DNA of 64,000 bases from Klebsiella sp. BIGb0138 (lineage in GTDB: Bacteria > Pseudomonadota > Gammaproteobacteria > Enterobacterales > Enterobacteriaceae): positions 62,001 to 126,000 of the forward strand of contig NZ_SMCV01000011.1 of assembly GCF_004342285.1 (NCBI RefSeq), read 5' to 3'. Positions within the stretch are counted from its first letter, which is position 1. Each line of letters opens with the position of its first letter. This document shows, one piece after another, positions 56,134 to 64,000 of the stretch. The notes under the pieces were generated by a model. The model saw only the letters and a program-made list of their open reading frames with translations. It was not told the origin of the DNA and made no database searches. The position numbers and the translations under genes were made by a program.

Positions 56134-56601
56134 TCAAACTTTATGCTCTATCACTCTGTGATTATTTTCAATGGCGATTTTATGTGGTTTTTCGCTCTCC
56201 GGTATCTCCTGATGAATCGAGATTTGTAAGAGTCCATTCTCCAGCTTCGCGCTTTTGATTTTAGCGTGCTCAGGCAGTGAGAAGCTCAGATTAAAATCCG
56301 CACGGTGTATTCCTTTATATATCCAGTCCTGGTTATTCTGCGACTCATTCTCAGAACGTTTACCCGATATATGCAGGTTACCACCGACGGTCTCTATTTC
56401 GAGCTCATCATCTTTCCAGCCAGCCACACTTACACTCAAAAGATAGTTGCTCTCGTCCACTCTTTTCAGGTCATAAGCAGGAAGAGTCCCAACTGGCGAA
56501 TCACCCGTTAACTGACTAAACAACCTGTCGATACGATTAAAGCGGTCTGAAAAAATTGAATCAGCAAATACAGGGAGTGCTGACAAGGTTCTGAGTGCCA
56601 T
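56134..56601 (-). CDS. Hsp20-family small heat shock protein
   Basis: 155 aa from ATG 56601, with AGGAGG just upstream. The alpha-crystallin domain runs about residues 40-135: DLKRVDESNYLLSVSVAGWKDDELEIETVGGNLHISGKR, then IHRADFNLSFSLPEHAKIKSAKLENGLLQISIHQEIPE. The C-terminal tail lacks a clear I-x-I motif. It is only distantly like IbpA/IbpB and is an additional small chaperone that would hold unfolded proteins. Promoter-region repeats lie at 56644-56714. Confidence 0.9.
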   Translation of the reverse strand: MALRTLSALPVFADSIFSDRFNRIDRLFSQLTGDSPVGTLPAYDLKRVDESNYLLSVSVAGWKDDELEIETVGGNLHISGKRSENESQNNQDWIYKGIHRADFNLSFSLPEHAKIKSAKLENGLLQISIHQEIPESEKPHKIAIENNHRVIEHKV

Positions 56602-56643
56602 AATTAACCTCCTGAATTTCAATTCAAAAGCTCAACATAGAGG

Positions 56644-56714
56644 CAAGCATTGCTTGTCCGTAAAATAAAATAATACCTTCGCGAAAATTTTCAAGGTCTG
56701 CATTGAAAATTTTC
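56644..56714. promoter_or_regulatory. Repeats upstream of the Hsp20 gene
   Basis: GAAAATTTTC, itself a palindrome, occurs at 56683-56692 and 56705-56714, 22 bp apart. CAAGCATTGCTTG at 56644-56656 is another dyad. A CTTGAA on the minus strand (56692-56697) resembles a heat-shock -35, but I find no matching CCCCAT -10, so sigma-32 control is unproven. Confidence 0.35.
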
Positions 56715-56938
56715 TACTGCCAACAATGCCGGGGTATCCGGGAGCACGTTAACCTGCACGTAGCAAGGAAAACGCCATCAGCCGCTCAAAAAACGATTTG
56801 CAGTTTCCACGTCAGGTGGTTTCAGTGACACCAGGCGCGCTGAACACCTCAACGTCTTTTCATCGCGGGTAGCTGGCGTCGAACTGATATCACGTCCTGG
56901 GACGTCCGTCAGGTAATGTTGTTTACACCGACATACAA

Positions 56939-56968
56939 AACATAAAGCCCCATAAGGGGCTTTATGTT
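56939..56968 (-). terminator. Terminator of the omptin gene
   Basis: AACATAAAGCCCC (56939-56951) and GGGGCTTTATGTT (56956-56968) form a perfect 13-bp stem with a 4-base loop, followed on the minus strand by TTGTATG. It lies 32 bp after the omptin stop. Confidence 0.88.
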
Positions 56969-57000
56969 CAACAGCAGGTATCCCGACGAGCGATAACGAC

Positions 57001-57939
57001 TTAGAATCGATATTGCAGACCAGCTGTAATGGTATAGTTTTTATTTGAAATGCCAGCAGCGTCGCCACCAATTGAGCCCGACTCGCCACTGTTGGTATCA
57101 ATAATCTGAGTGCCGCCCTTGCCTTCTTCATATTTGCTGTATGTGAATTCGGCAAAAACTTTGGCATCAGGCGTGACGTAATATCCGGCATCAATCGACG
57201 TACCGTAATAACGCGAATTAGTTGCTTTCTCACGGAAGGTCAGATCCCGCATATAGTGTTCATCGTTATCATGTGCCCGGACCCAATCACTGAATTTGAA
57301 CAAGGCATTAAATTCAAAATCATTAATACGATACTGACCCGCAAGACCGATGTATGGCATCGAGAACCGCTGACTGTAACCAATCCCCCGCTCACCGGTT
57401 GGGAAATTGCCAGTGGAAGCACCGTTATCATAGTTGTAAGAACCACCGGTCGCCGTCCAGCTGAAACGTGTTTCCTGATAACCTGCGATTACACCCGCTT
57501 TATAGCGTTGGTCCTGGAATATCCAGCCTTTGACATTGAGATCGTATTCATTGGCATAATTGACATTCGTGCTGGGGTGGGATGAGTGGTCTGTCCATCC
57601 CGACTGGTTGTCATTCATCCAGTCGTAATCATCCATATGACCGGATCCTGAAGCCAGAGAGGTCCAGCCGCGAGCGTTCAGCGTCAGAAAGGAGTACGCA
57701 TCCCAGGAGATGTCGCCTTTCAGAATGGCAACATTCTTTATTTTCCAGTCTAGCTGACTGATTTTTCTACCTGTATCCGCGTCATAAACCATCTCATGAG
57801 ATTTCCCACTGAGCACCCCTGCGGAGGTCGATACAGTAAAACTTTCCGCAGAGAAATTCGGGACAAACTGCGTTGACTCCGCATAAACCGTTCCGGAAAG
57901 AGCGGCCATCATCATTACTGCAACAGTACTTTTTTTCAT
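57001..57939 (-). CDS. Omptin-family outer-membrane protease, Pla/PgtE-like
   Basis: 312 aa from ATG 57939 (GGAAG upstream), the same length as Yersinia pestis Pla. Signal peptide ends at Ala20. Catalytic residues in mature numbering are D84 and D86 (GHMDDYDW) and D206 and H208 ([13 protein letters not shown]), as in Pla. Long stretches such as [24 protein letters not shown] and the C-terminal [13 protein letters not shown] match Pla closely. It is a 10-strand barrel cutting next to basic residues, degrading antimicrobial peptides or activating plasminogen; substrate range depends on loops. Confidence 0.92.
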   Translation of the reverse strand: MKKSTVAVMMMAALSGTVYAESTQFVPNFSAESFTVSTSAGVLSGKSHEMVYDADTGRKISQLDWKIKNVAILKGDISWDAYSFLTLNARGWTSLASGSGHMDDYDWMNDNQSGWTDHSSHPSTNVNYANEYDLNVKGWIFQDQRYKAGVIAGYQETRFSWTATGGSYNYDNGASTGNFPTGERGIGYSQRFSMPYIGLAGQYRINDFEFNALFKFSDWVRAHDNDEHYMRDLTFREKATNSRYYGTSIDAGYYVTPDAKVFAEFTYSKYEEGKGGTQIIDTNSGESGSIGGDAAGISNKNYTITAGLQYRF

Positions 57940-58218
57940 TTTTCTTCCCATAATCAAAAGATCATCCATAAGTTGCAACTGAAGTTTAAATCTCATGCAA
58001 ATGTGAGGCAACTGTCAATTTTTGTAATTATTTTTTTCAGAATTTAGATCCTGGTGGATTCGCCCAACAGTAGAATGAAGACCAAAGTTAAAAGAGCGGT
58101 TCGGTTCGCGCTAAGCCAGAATTTTGTTTTTTCTTGCCCTGCCGTCCATATAGCCTCCCGGAGATCAGCAAAGGCGAGCATCACAGCATCCCATCTATGC
58201 ACACACTCAGGACATCGC

Positions 58219-58246
58219 TTGACACTGTACATGGATACAGTATAAG
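58219..58246 (+). promoter_or_regulatory. LexA box and promoter of the dinI-like gene
   Basis: CTGTACATGGATACAG (58225-58240) matches the LexA consensus CTGT-N8-ACAG. It lies between TTGACA (58219-58224) and TATAAG (58241-58246), 16 bp apart, so LexA would block RNA polymerase directly. Confidence 0.85.
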
Positions 58247-58278
58247 TACCTCCAGCGATTATCTTAAGGAGATGACGG

Positions 58279-58521
58279 ATGTTTGTAGAACTGATTTATG
58301 ACAAGCGCAATTTTGAGGGGCTGACCGGGGCGAAAGAGACGATTGCGGCGGAATTAACAAAACGCATTCAGCGGATCTTTCCTGATGCCGATGTGCGCGT
58401 GAAACCCATGATGACCCTCCCCGCCATCAATACGGATGCCAGCAAGCACGAAAAAGAACAGATCAGCCGCACGGTCCAGGAGATGTTCGAAGAGGCGGAT
58501 ATGTGGTTGGCGGCGGAGTGA
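58279..58521 (+). CDS. DinI-family DNA damage-inducible protein
   Basis: 80 aa, the size of DinI (81 aa): an N-terminal beta strand, an AKETIAAELTKRIQRIFPDADVRVKPM helix–strand, and an acidic C-terminal helix ending EMFEEADMWLAAE. DinI proteins bind RecA filaments and tune the SOS response. A LexA box overlaps its promoter and AGGAG precedes the ATG. It differs enough from chromosomal DinI to be a second, perhaps phage- or plasmid-derived, copy. Confidence 0.9.
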   Translation: MFVELIYDKRNFEGLTGAKETIAAELTKRIQRIFPDADVRVKPMMTLPAINTDASKHEKEQISRTVQEMFEEADMWLAAE

Positions 58522-58757
58522 GGGAAATTGCCGCGGCGATGTCGCTGGTGTGCGGTTCCCTCCGCCATCGGGCAAAACAGAGGCGAACAAAATAGGATGA
58601 CGGCAGAGTGCCCATGCGCAGCCGGCGCGCTGAAACCAGACTCGGCTTCCTGAGGTTGCAGGAAGCGCTTCATTTATCGCCCCCTGAACGTTGGAATGGC
58701 CGGGCAGCGGGTATTCGGTAACCGGGTTGCCAGCGCCTGGACCTCCCCGGCAGGATG

Positions 58758-59282
58758 TTACTGTTTTATCCACACCAGCCGATCGACCCGGAAGCCCAGC
58801 GCGCGGGCGGCTTGAAGGTAATCCTGTTTCACCGTTTCTGGAATGGTGGGCGTACGCGCGAGGAGCCACAGATAGTCGCGGTCAGGGCCGCTGACCAGCG
58901 CGTACTGATAGTCCTCATCAAGCTTGATCACGTTATAGCCACCATAAAATGGGCCAAAGAACGAGACCTTCAGCGCCGCGATGCTGGGCGCGCCGGTGAA
59001 GTACGCTTTCCCCTGGCTCTCTTGCCACTGATTTTTCAGCGGATCATAACCACGATTGAGTACCCCGATGCCCCCGTCGCTACGCGTGCTGTAGGTGGCG
59101 GTCACCTGCTCAAGCCCGCGTTCGAAGCGGTTTTCCAGGCGGGCGATTTCGTACCATTTGCCCAGATAGCGGCGGCCATCAAAGCCTGCGATCGGCTGCA
59201 CGCCCTTCGGCGGCGTGGGGGACTTACAGGCAACCAGGGCCAACGCGACGGCCACACCGGTTACCACGGGCCATACTTTCAT
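58758..59282 (-). CDS. blc: Outer-membrane lipocalin Blc
   Basis: 174 aa. Lipoprotein signal ending LALVAC (Cys19). Lipocalin motif GRRYLGKWYEIARLENRFERGLEQV, then NRGYDPLKNQWQESQGKAYF, FGPFYGGYNVIKLDEDYQYALVSGPDRDYLWLLARTP, matching E. coli Blc (177 aa). It binds fatty acids or lysophospholipids at the outer membrane. It is divergent from the MerR gene at 59401. Confidence 0.94.
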   Translation of the reverse strand: MKVWPVVTGVAVALALVACKSPTPPKGVQPIAGFDGRRYLGKWYEIARLENRFERGLEQVTATYSTRSDGGIGVLNRGYDPLKNQWQESQGKAYFTGAPSIAALKVSFFGPFYGGYNVIKLDEDYQYALVSGPDRDYLWLLARTPTIPETVKQDYLQAARALGFRVDRLVWIKQ

Positions 59283-59400
59283 GAAAACTCCTTCTATCTG
59301 CGCAGCAGGGAATAACGTGTCGTGCAGCGATCCAGCACTTCATTCAACCCACAATTATTCGTAGTATATTGGGTATCTCTTTTGTCATCAGGTGTACCCC

Positions 59401-60129
59401 ATGTCTTACTCCATCGGTGAATTTTCCCGGCTGTGCGGGATAAACGCGACCACGCTTCGCGCCTGGCAGCGGCGTTACGGCCTGCTCCAACCGAAGCGTA
59501 CCGATGGCGGGCACCGCCTGTACAGTGACGACGATGTGCAACAGGCGCTCAAAATTCTCGACTGGGTGAAAAAAGGGGTCGCCATCAGCCAGGTTAAGAC
59601 CCTGCTGGCTCGCCCCGGCGCGCGTCGCAACGACAACTGGTTCACCCTGCAGGAGAACATGCTCCAGCGGCTGAAAGAGGGAAAAATCACCGCCCTGCGC
59701 CAGCTGATTTACGACTCCGGCCGCGAATATCCTCGTGCTGAACTGGTTACGGAGGTGTTGCGCCCGCTGCGCAGCCAGGTGTCGGCAAATATTCCGGCAA
59801 TGATGACCCTGCGTGAAATTCTCGACGGCGTTATCATCGCCTATACCGCATTTTGCCTTGAAGGCGATAAAAAAGCGCCGGGCGATAACTCTCTGCTTAC
59901 GGGCTGGCACCTCAGCGACCCTTGTGAAATCTGGCTTGAAGCGCTCAAGCGCACCGGTCAGGGGCATCGTATCGACGTCCTTGCGATGCCGCCCGCCACC
60001 CTGGCGCCGGAAATCTTCCCGGATCGCAACTGGCTGCTGGTCAGCAGCGGCAAACTCACCGTCGCGCGCAAAAAGCAGATCGCACGTTGGCAGCAGCAGG
60101 TTGTTTCCCTCGAGGTCATCACTTTATAA
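59401..60129 (+). CDS. MerR-family regulator, MlrA-like
   Basis: 242 aa from ATG 59401. A MerR HTH (YSIGEFSRLCGINATTLRAWQRRYGLLQPKRTDGGHRLYSDDD) is followed by a C-terminal domain collinear with E. coli MlrA (GVAISQVKTLL, LREILDGVIIAYTAFCL, RIDVLAMPP). MlrA, BluR and LitR belong to this group. I see no H-x-x-x-D-H cobalamin motif. Blc and the YbgA-type gene beside it form a set often controlled by such MerR proteins in light or stress responses. Confidence 0.87.
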   Translation: MSYSIGEFSRLCGINATTLRAWQRRYGLLQPKRTDGGHRLYSDDDVQQALKILDWVKKGVAISQVKTLLARPGARRNDNWFTLQENMLQRLKEGKITALRQLIYDSGREYPRAELVTEVLRPLRSQVSANIPAMMTLREILDGVIIAYTAFCLEGDKKAPGDNSLLTGWHLSDPCEIWLEALKRTGQGHRIDVLAMPPATLAPEIFPDRNWLLVSSGKLTVARKKQIARWQQQVVSLEVITL

Positions 60130-60284
60130 CCCCGTCAATGTCCCCACCGGGCCGCCAGCCGCTAATGTTTTGGCGGCCGCTTTTTCATCCCCTTGCAAAA
60201 AACACAAAATAGTCTGTACAGAACAAAAAACGTAACCTGCTGAATCACAGCACTAATAAAAAACATACTCGCCCATACATGGAC

Positions 60285-60308
60285 AAACTTCAATACTTGT
60301 GTAAGTTT
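60285..60308. promoter_or_regulatory. Inverted repeat upstream of the YbgA-type gene
   Basis: AAACTT (60285-60290) and AAGTTT (60303-60308) are perfect 6-bp arms with a 12-bp spacer, about 80 bp before the start. It could be a binding site for the MerR protein. The evidence is position and symmetry only. Confidence 0.3.
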
Positions 60309-60388
60309 TAATTAGACGAAGATACCACCTCGATCTGCGCCTGGCGGCGGCAGGTCGCATTCTTCTTAACAGCAAAGAGGCTCGCATC

Positions 60389-61348
60389 ATGAAGACTCAA
60401 CCAACGATCGGGATCAGTGGATGTTTAACCGGTTCGGCAGTGCGCTTTGACGGCGGGCATAAACGCATGGGCTTCGTCATGGATGCGCTGGCGCAGTGGG
60501 TGACCTTTAAGCCCGTCTGCCCGGAGATGGCCATCGGCCTGCCCGTTCCCCGCCCGGCCCTGCGCCTGGTTCAGACCACCGATGGCCATACACGGCTGCG
60601 CTTTAGTCAGATGCCGCACGACGATATAACGGAAAAAATGACCGAATTCACCGCGTCGTCTCTCCCCGGGTTGAGCAATCTGTCAGGTTTTATCGTCTGC
60701 GCCAAATCACCGAGCTGCGGTATGGAGCGGGTGCGGCTGTACGATGAAAACGGTAACCGCGGGCGCAAAGAAGGAAGTGGCCTCTTTACGCGGGCGTTGC
60801 TGGAAAAATATCCCTGGCTGCCCGTTGAAGAGGATGGTCGTCTGCACGATCCGCTGCTGCGGGAAAGCTTTATCGAGCGCGTCTTCGCCCTGCACGCCTT
60901 GAACACCGTGCGGGCGCAAGGTCTCACCCGCCGCGCGCTGCTGAATTTCCACAGCCAGTACAAACTGCAACTGCTGGCGCACCACCAGGCGGGCTATCGG
61001 GAAATCGGCCCGTTCGTGGCTTCGCTGCACAAATGGCAAGACCTTGAGGCTTTCTTCGTGGCTTACCGCGAAAAACTGATGGCCATTCTGAAGCAACCCG
61101 CCTCGCGGAAAAATCATACCAACGTGCTGATGCACATTCAGGGCTACTTCCGCCACCAGCTGACCCCCCGTCAGCGCGGCGAGCTTCGCGACGTTATTCT
61201 GCATTATCGCGCCGGCCTGCTGCCGATACTCGCCCCCCTCACGCTGCTGAAACACTATCTGGCTGAACACCCGGATCGCTACCTGCAAACGCAAAACTAT
61301 CTTAACCCTTATCCGGAGTCTTTAGGCCTGCGCCTGGCCGTCAGCTGA
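60389..61348 (+). CDS. YbgA-type DUF523/DUF1722 protein
   Basis: 319 aa. N-terminal DUF523 (about 5-150) with conserved cysteines in ISGCLTG, KPVCPEM and CAKSPSCGMERV, which suggest a metal or Fe-S centre. C-terminal DUF1722 (about 190-305) with NFHSQYKLQLLAHHQAGYREIG and LLPILAPLTLLKHYL. E. coli YbgA, adjacent to photolyase phr, has DUF1722, while this is the fused two-domain form. No photolyase gene follows here. Its role is unknown but the family is linked to light and DNA-repair operons. Confidence 0.87.
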   Translation: MKTQPTIGISGCLTGSAVRFDGGHKRMGFVMDALAQWVTFKPVCPEMAIGLPVPRPALRLVQTTDGHTRLRFSQMPHDDITEKMTEFTASSLPGLSNLSGFIVCAKSPSCGMERVRLYDENGNRGRKEGSGLFTRALLEKYPWLPVEEDGRLHDPLLRESFIERVFALHALNTVRAQGLTRRALLNFHSQYKLQLLAHHQAGYREIGPFVASLHKWQDLEAFFVAYREKLMAILKQPASRKNHTNVLMHIQGYFRHQLTPRQRGELRDVILHYRAGLLPILAPLTLLKHYLAEHPDRYLQTQNYLNPYPESLGLRLAVS

Positions 61349-61583
61349 ATGCATATGCTGACAAGCGTCCACACCCCGGCCGTCACGCCTTATCGCTGAG
61401 GTGGCGGCCAGCTGCGCCTGGAAATCATCAAATACCGCTTTGACCATGCCCGCGGTTTGCCCGCGCAATGACGAAACCGCGTTAATCCGCCCTTTTTTTA
61501 GTTTGTCATGCTGTTGACATATGTCGGTAGATATTCTGTGTTCGGTCACTCACAACCACATCATTCTGTCAGGAGATATCGTG

Positions 61584-61775
61584 ATGGGTACAATAAAAGC
61601 TAACAACTTAGCGCAAGCTAAACAGCTTCTTGACTCCGGCGAAGCCAATAAAGTCGAGCTGGCTTTCGAACTCGACTCCGACGAGTTTTTCAACTTTGCG
61701 ATTGAATACTGCACGAACGGCTCAAAATTAACCCGAAATGAGGACCATTTCGTCATTTCCCGCAAAAAGAAGTGA
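61584..61775 (+). CDS. Small hypothetical protein
   Basis: 63 aa from ATG 61584, with AGGAGA seven bases upstream. Soluble, acidic middle (LAFELDSDEFFNFAIEYCTNG) and a basic C-terminus (SRKKK). I do not recognise the family. A strong symmetrical terminator lies downstream at 61855. It appears to be a real monocistronic small gene because the ribosome site, start and terminator all agree. Confidence 0.65.
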   Translation: MGTIKANNLAQAKQLLDSGEANKVELAFELDSDEFFNFAIEYCTNGSKLTRNEDHFVISRKKK

Positions 61776-61854
61776 GCGTCCAGCAACCGCTGGTATCCCC
61801 TCGAGAAAGGTCTTTGGCCGATTTAGGCTATCGTTCGCTGCCGTCTGATGCATG

Positions 61855-61880
61855 AATAAACCGCCGATCGGCGGTTTATT
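61855..61880. terminator. Bidirectional terminator
   Basis: AATAAACCGCCG (61855-61866) and CGGCGGTTTATT (61869-61880) form a perfect 12-bp inverted repeat between the convergent small gene and yagU. Confidence 0.75.
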
Positions 61881-61891
61881 CACTCCCGACG

Positions 61892-62455
61892 TTATCTGAA
61901 CGGAGAACTAAGAGGGATTTCGGCATCAGGTTGCCGCGTCAGCCGGTTTCTGAGGTCGCGACGGATCATCTCAATTGCCCAGAACCAGAATATATGCCCG
62001 ACCAGCTCAGAAATATATTCATCGGCCGGAATATGAAATAATGAGGGCGTGAGACCCAGCAAAGGAAATGAAATCCAGTGGACGGCAATTGTCGCCACGA
62101 TCCCCGCCCATACTCCCTGCCATAATTTTACTTTCGGAAAAACCTCCGCGACGACGCAATAGCCAATCGCAAACACCAGTGAGAATATGATATGAGTGAC
62201 CATCACCGGATTAATGACGTGCTCTGAAAAAGTATATACGGTATGGGTTGGATCGATCCCAAGATAGTCGCGTAGAAAAAGATATGGCGGATTGAACTCA
62301 TCCCTGCCGCCTGAAAATGTGCGCGGCGGTAAAGGTACTTCAGCCCCCCACTTCACAAATGCCGACATAATTCCGGCAATGGCCCCTACAAATAATGCAA
62401 CGCCGTAACGTCTCCTTGCCGGATCTGTCCGGATAAAAAAATCCTTAATTGCCAT
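61892..62455 (-). CDS. yagU: YagU-family inner-membrane protein (DUF1440)
   Basis: 187 aa; E. coli YagU has 204. Matching stretches are [68 protein letters not shown] and [18 protein letters not shown]. Four to five membrane helices. YagU contributes to acid resistance in E. coli by an unknown mechanism. The shorter length comes from a deletion in the first periplasmic loop. The 62456-62748 gap upstream holds nothing I can support. Confidence 0.9.
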   Translation of the reverse strand: MAIKDFFIRTDPARRRYGVALFVGAIAGIMSAFVKWGAEVPLPPRTFSGGRDEFNPPYLFLRDYLGIDPTHTVYTFSEHVINPVMVTHIIFSLVFAIGYCVVAEVFPKVKLWQGVWAGIVATIAVHWISFPLLGLTPSLFHIPADEYISELVGHIFWFWAIEMIRRDLRNRLTRQPDAEIPLSSPFR

Positions 62456-62748
62456 AAAAACACCACCAATATATTAATATTCATTTCGCATGTTCATATT
62501 TCATAAAGATGGCGCCGCCCATGTTGATCAAGATCACACTTTTTGGCCATAGCCGCTACTATAAATAGACTGTAATTATGGCCAGTGGACGACGTTTGGC
62601 AATGCAAGGCGTTGTTCCTGCGTAGTGCCTCTGACAGTCGCCGGCGCTTCATATGGCGGCTAAAGAGGGATGCGCGCCTCTCCTGACAAAAGAGAGTTCT
62701 GGCGGCGCTGAGCTCCGGCACGAAGGGATGGCGTTTTCTCGCGCCAGA

Positions 62749-63180
62749 TTAACGGATATACCCCTGCTCTCGCATGCGTAATAAGCTTTCATCGCTGGCG
62801 TAAACCATTCCGGTCGCCAACGTTTCAAAACCAAACCGGCGGTAAAAATCCATTTTATCCGCAACCGCATAGATAAAAATTTTGCCAAACGGCAGCAGTT
62901 CATTCTGTACCGCCTGCATCAGCTGCTGGCCATAGCCCTTACCCTGCTGATGTGGGAGCACTGCAACATCGGCAAGGTAGCTGCACCAGGTAAGATCGCT
63001 GATGGCCCGGGCGACCGCAATCAGCCGATCTTTTTCATAGCCAAACCAACAGAAGGCGCTATGACGAAAAGCTCGCTCAACCAGGCCAATCTCACGTTGA
63101 TTGAGGCCCGCGGCGGCGATGAGATCTGCCACAGCTTGCCAGTTCACTTTATCCAGACTCTCTCTACCTTCCAGCCGCAT
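62749..63180 (-). CDS. GNAT-family N-acetyltransferase
   Basis: 143 aa from ATG 63180; a GTG two codons earlier, closer to AAAGG, is an alternative. GNAT core: YLADVAVLPHQQGKGYGQQLMQAVQNELLP (about 68-97), then IFIYAVADKMDFYRRFGFETLATGMVY. This looks like the DUF/YjdJ-type single-domain GNATs. The substrate is unknown. It is flanked by yagU and the lacI-like gene, all on the minus strand. Confidence 0.85.
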   Translation of the reverse strand: MRLEGRESLDKVNWQAVADLIAAAGLNQREIGLVERAFRHSAFCWFGYEKDRLIAVARAISDLTWCSYLADVAVLPHQQGKGYGQQLMQAVQNELLPFGKIFIYAVADKMDFYRRFGFETLATGMVYASDESLLRMREQGYIR

Positions 63181-63410
63181 TATCACGTTACCTTTGACTC
63201 CCGCATTGTCGCTTTCAGCATAGCCGGAACAGGACTCCCTCCCCTGAAGGTCTTCCAGCATATTATGCTGGTTAATAAACGATAACCCCGAGGACGGCGA
63301 CACCATAAGCGCTGAAAACAGATCGTTTATTCTTAATAAGGGTTAAAATTCCCCCATACTAAAGAATTAAATAAATTTTCGATTTTTTTGCGCACCGCAG
63401 GCAAAAAAAA

Positions 63411-63430
63411 ACCGCCAGATAGCTGGCGGT
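63411..63430 (-). terminator. Terminator downstream of the lacI-like gene
   Basis: ACCGCCAG (63411-63418) and CTGGCGGT (63423-63430) form an 8-bp stem followed on the minus strand by eight Ts. It is 120 bp after the lacI-like stop. The long stretch between could be a 3' UTR or carry a small RNA; the 63181-63410 gap otherwise shows no gene. Confidence 0.85.
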
Positions 63431-63552
63431 GAACAAATGCTTGCATGGATAGATTGTGTTTTGCATTGTACATAAAGACGGCTTCCAGCCTCCTCTACGT
63501 CTTTTCCTACGCTAGCACACTCTTCTTCAATGAAAGCTAAACCGAAACCGGC

Positions 63553-64000
63553 TTACAGCTTATCGACCAGCGCTTTTAGCTCGGCAATCAAGGGGCCACG
63601 GGTGTCTTCGCCCTCATGCGGCCAGGTTGACTGACGGACGATCAGTTCGGTGGGCAACAGTTCGCGGATACGTACCTGCGGCGCCGCCATCTGCTGAGCC
63701 AGCCGTTCCACCGCCCTTTTGCCCAGCAGATCGAAGTTTTGCGCAACGGTGGTCAACGGGGGCTGGAAGTAGAGGCTATCCGCCGTATCGTCGTAGCCGG
63801 TCACCGAGATCGCGCGGCTGCCGCTGCGGTTGAGCTGCGCCAGGGCGCTGAGTACCCCTAAGGCCATCTGGTCGTTAGCCACTACGATGGCGCTGATCCG
63901 CGGCTGGAGATGCAGCAGCTCGAAGGTTTTACGCCAGCCGCTGGCGGCGCTCCAGTCGCCAAAAACCGTCACCCCATTACTGACCCCCAGGCTGTGCAGC
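63553..64000 (-). CDS. lacI: LacI-family repressor, C-terminal part
   Basis: 149 residues are visible; the N-terminal HTH is beyond the window edge. The segment ISAIVVANDQMALGVLSALAQL, then ISVTGYDDTADSLYFQPPLTTVAQNFDLLGKRAVERLAQQM and LLPTELIVRQST, aligns closely with the core domain of E. coli LacI (its SVTGYDDTEDSSCYIPPLTTIKQDF region). This supports a lactose repressor, though another LacI-family sugar is possible. Downstream is a strong terminator. Confidence 0.82.
   Translation of the reverse strand, partial: LHSLGVSNGVTVFGDWSAASGWRKTFELLHLQPRISAIVVANDQMALGVLSALAQLNRSGSRAISVTGYDDTADSLYFQPPLTTVAQNFDLLGKRAVERLAQQMAAPQVRIRELLPTELIVRQSTWPHEGEDTRGPLIAELKALVDKL

Noticed and set aside
56686..56700. 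Sigma-32 promoter for the Hsp20 gene
   Set aside because: A CTTGAA element is present but no CCCCAT-type -10 is found at 13-17 bases.
57999..58006. AAATGTGA half-site upstream of the omptin gene, possible CRP site because Pla is CRP-controlled
   Set aside because: Only the left half matches; the right half reads TGTCAATT rather than TCACATTT.
58044..58232. A 62-codon minus-strand ORF with a hydrophobic C-terminus next to the dinI-like gene
   Set aside because: Its start lies inside the LexA box, the nearest GGAGG is about 16 bases away, and the region is the promoter of the divergent SOS gene. A chance ORF is more likely.
61322..61549. A 75-codon minus-strand ORF overlapping the end of the YbgA-type gene
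   Set aside because: It overlaps a well-supported gene on the other strand, has no family pattern, and lacks a convincing ribosome site.

Overview
The window looks like a GC-rich enterobacterial chromosome of the Klebsiella/Raoultella type. The gene order tam–uxaB–dgcF–yneG–glsB–sad–ptrR–sotB–marC–marRAB–eamA–mgtS follows the E. coli 34-min backbone. That backbone is interrupted by blocks E. coli K-12 lacks: an acid-sugar cluster, a Tad pilus locus and a urea ABC transporter. A lacI-like gene lies at the right edge. I saw no rRNA, tRNA, CRISPR array or complete insertion sequence.

Layout. 1-2763: end of an Fe(II)/2-oxoglutarate-type oxygenase and a MetQNI-type ABC importer in one operon. 2811-7675: nitronate monooxygenase, a divergent LysR regulator and an MFS exporter, with the same 11-mer palindrome in both promoters, then a YhhS-type MFS gene. 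7906-9144: a small unknown gene and tam. 9188-15232: a DeoR regulator divergent from otnK-otnC-otnI-MFS-denD, a complete predicted route for D-erythronate. 15331-25198: GNAT genes, a 32-codon membrane ORF, uxaB, dgcF, yneG, glsB, sad, ptrR and a lactate dehydrogenase-like enzyme. 25280-26210: a decayed PhzF pair. 26414-30599: sotB, marC, marRAB, eamA. 30897-46208: an XRE gene, then an 18-gene minus-strand Tad/Flp operon. 46973-52530: urtABCDE. 52706-55500: a MetE-type enzyme, a rhodanese and an FtrA-type regulator. 55613-63180: PhoP-box-driven mgtS, a small heat-shock protein, a Pla-type omptin, a LexA-boxed dinI-like gene, blc, a MlrA-like MerR gene, a YbgA-type gene, yagU and a GNAT gene. 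63553-64000: C-terminal part of a lacI-like gene.

The most unusual element is in the Tad operon. Between tadD and tadV lies a module of a Ras-like GTPase (COG2229/CvnD type) flanked by two Roadblock/LC7 proteins and two proteins I do not recognise. In other bacteria such GTPase–Roadblock pairs act as polarity or signalling switches, so this may be a regulator of Tad pilus placement or activity. The operon also has a TadD lipoprotein with an AMIN-like C-terminus, no recognisable rcpB, a VirB1-like transglycosylase, and a structured leader carrying a 20-codon ORF upstream of flp.

Several regulatory sites can be read directly: marO and marbox, a sigma-54 promoter with an upstream dyad before urtA, tandem Met boxes before the MetE-type gene, a PhoP box before mgtS and a LexA box before the dinI-like gene. 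All functions are assigned from sequence recognition alone; no database search was run.
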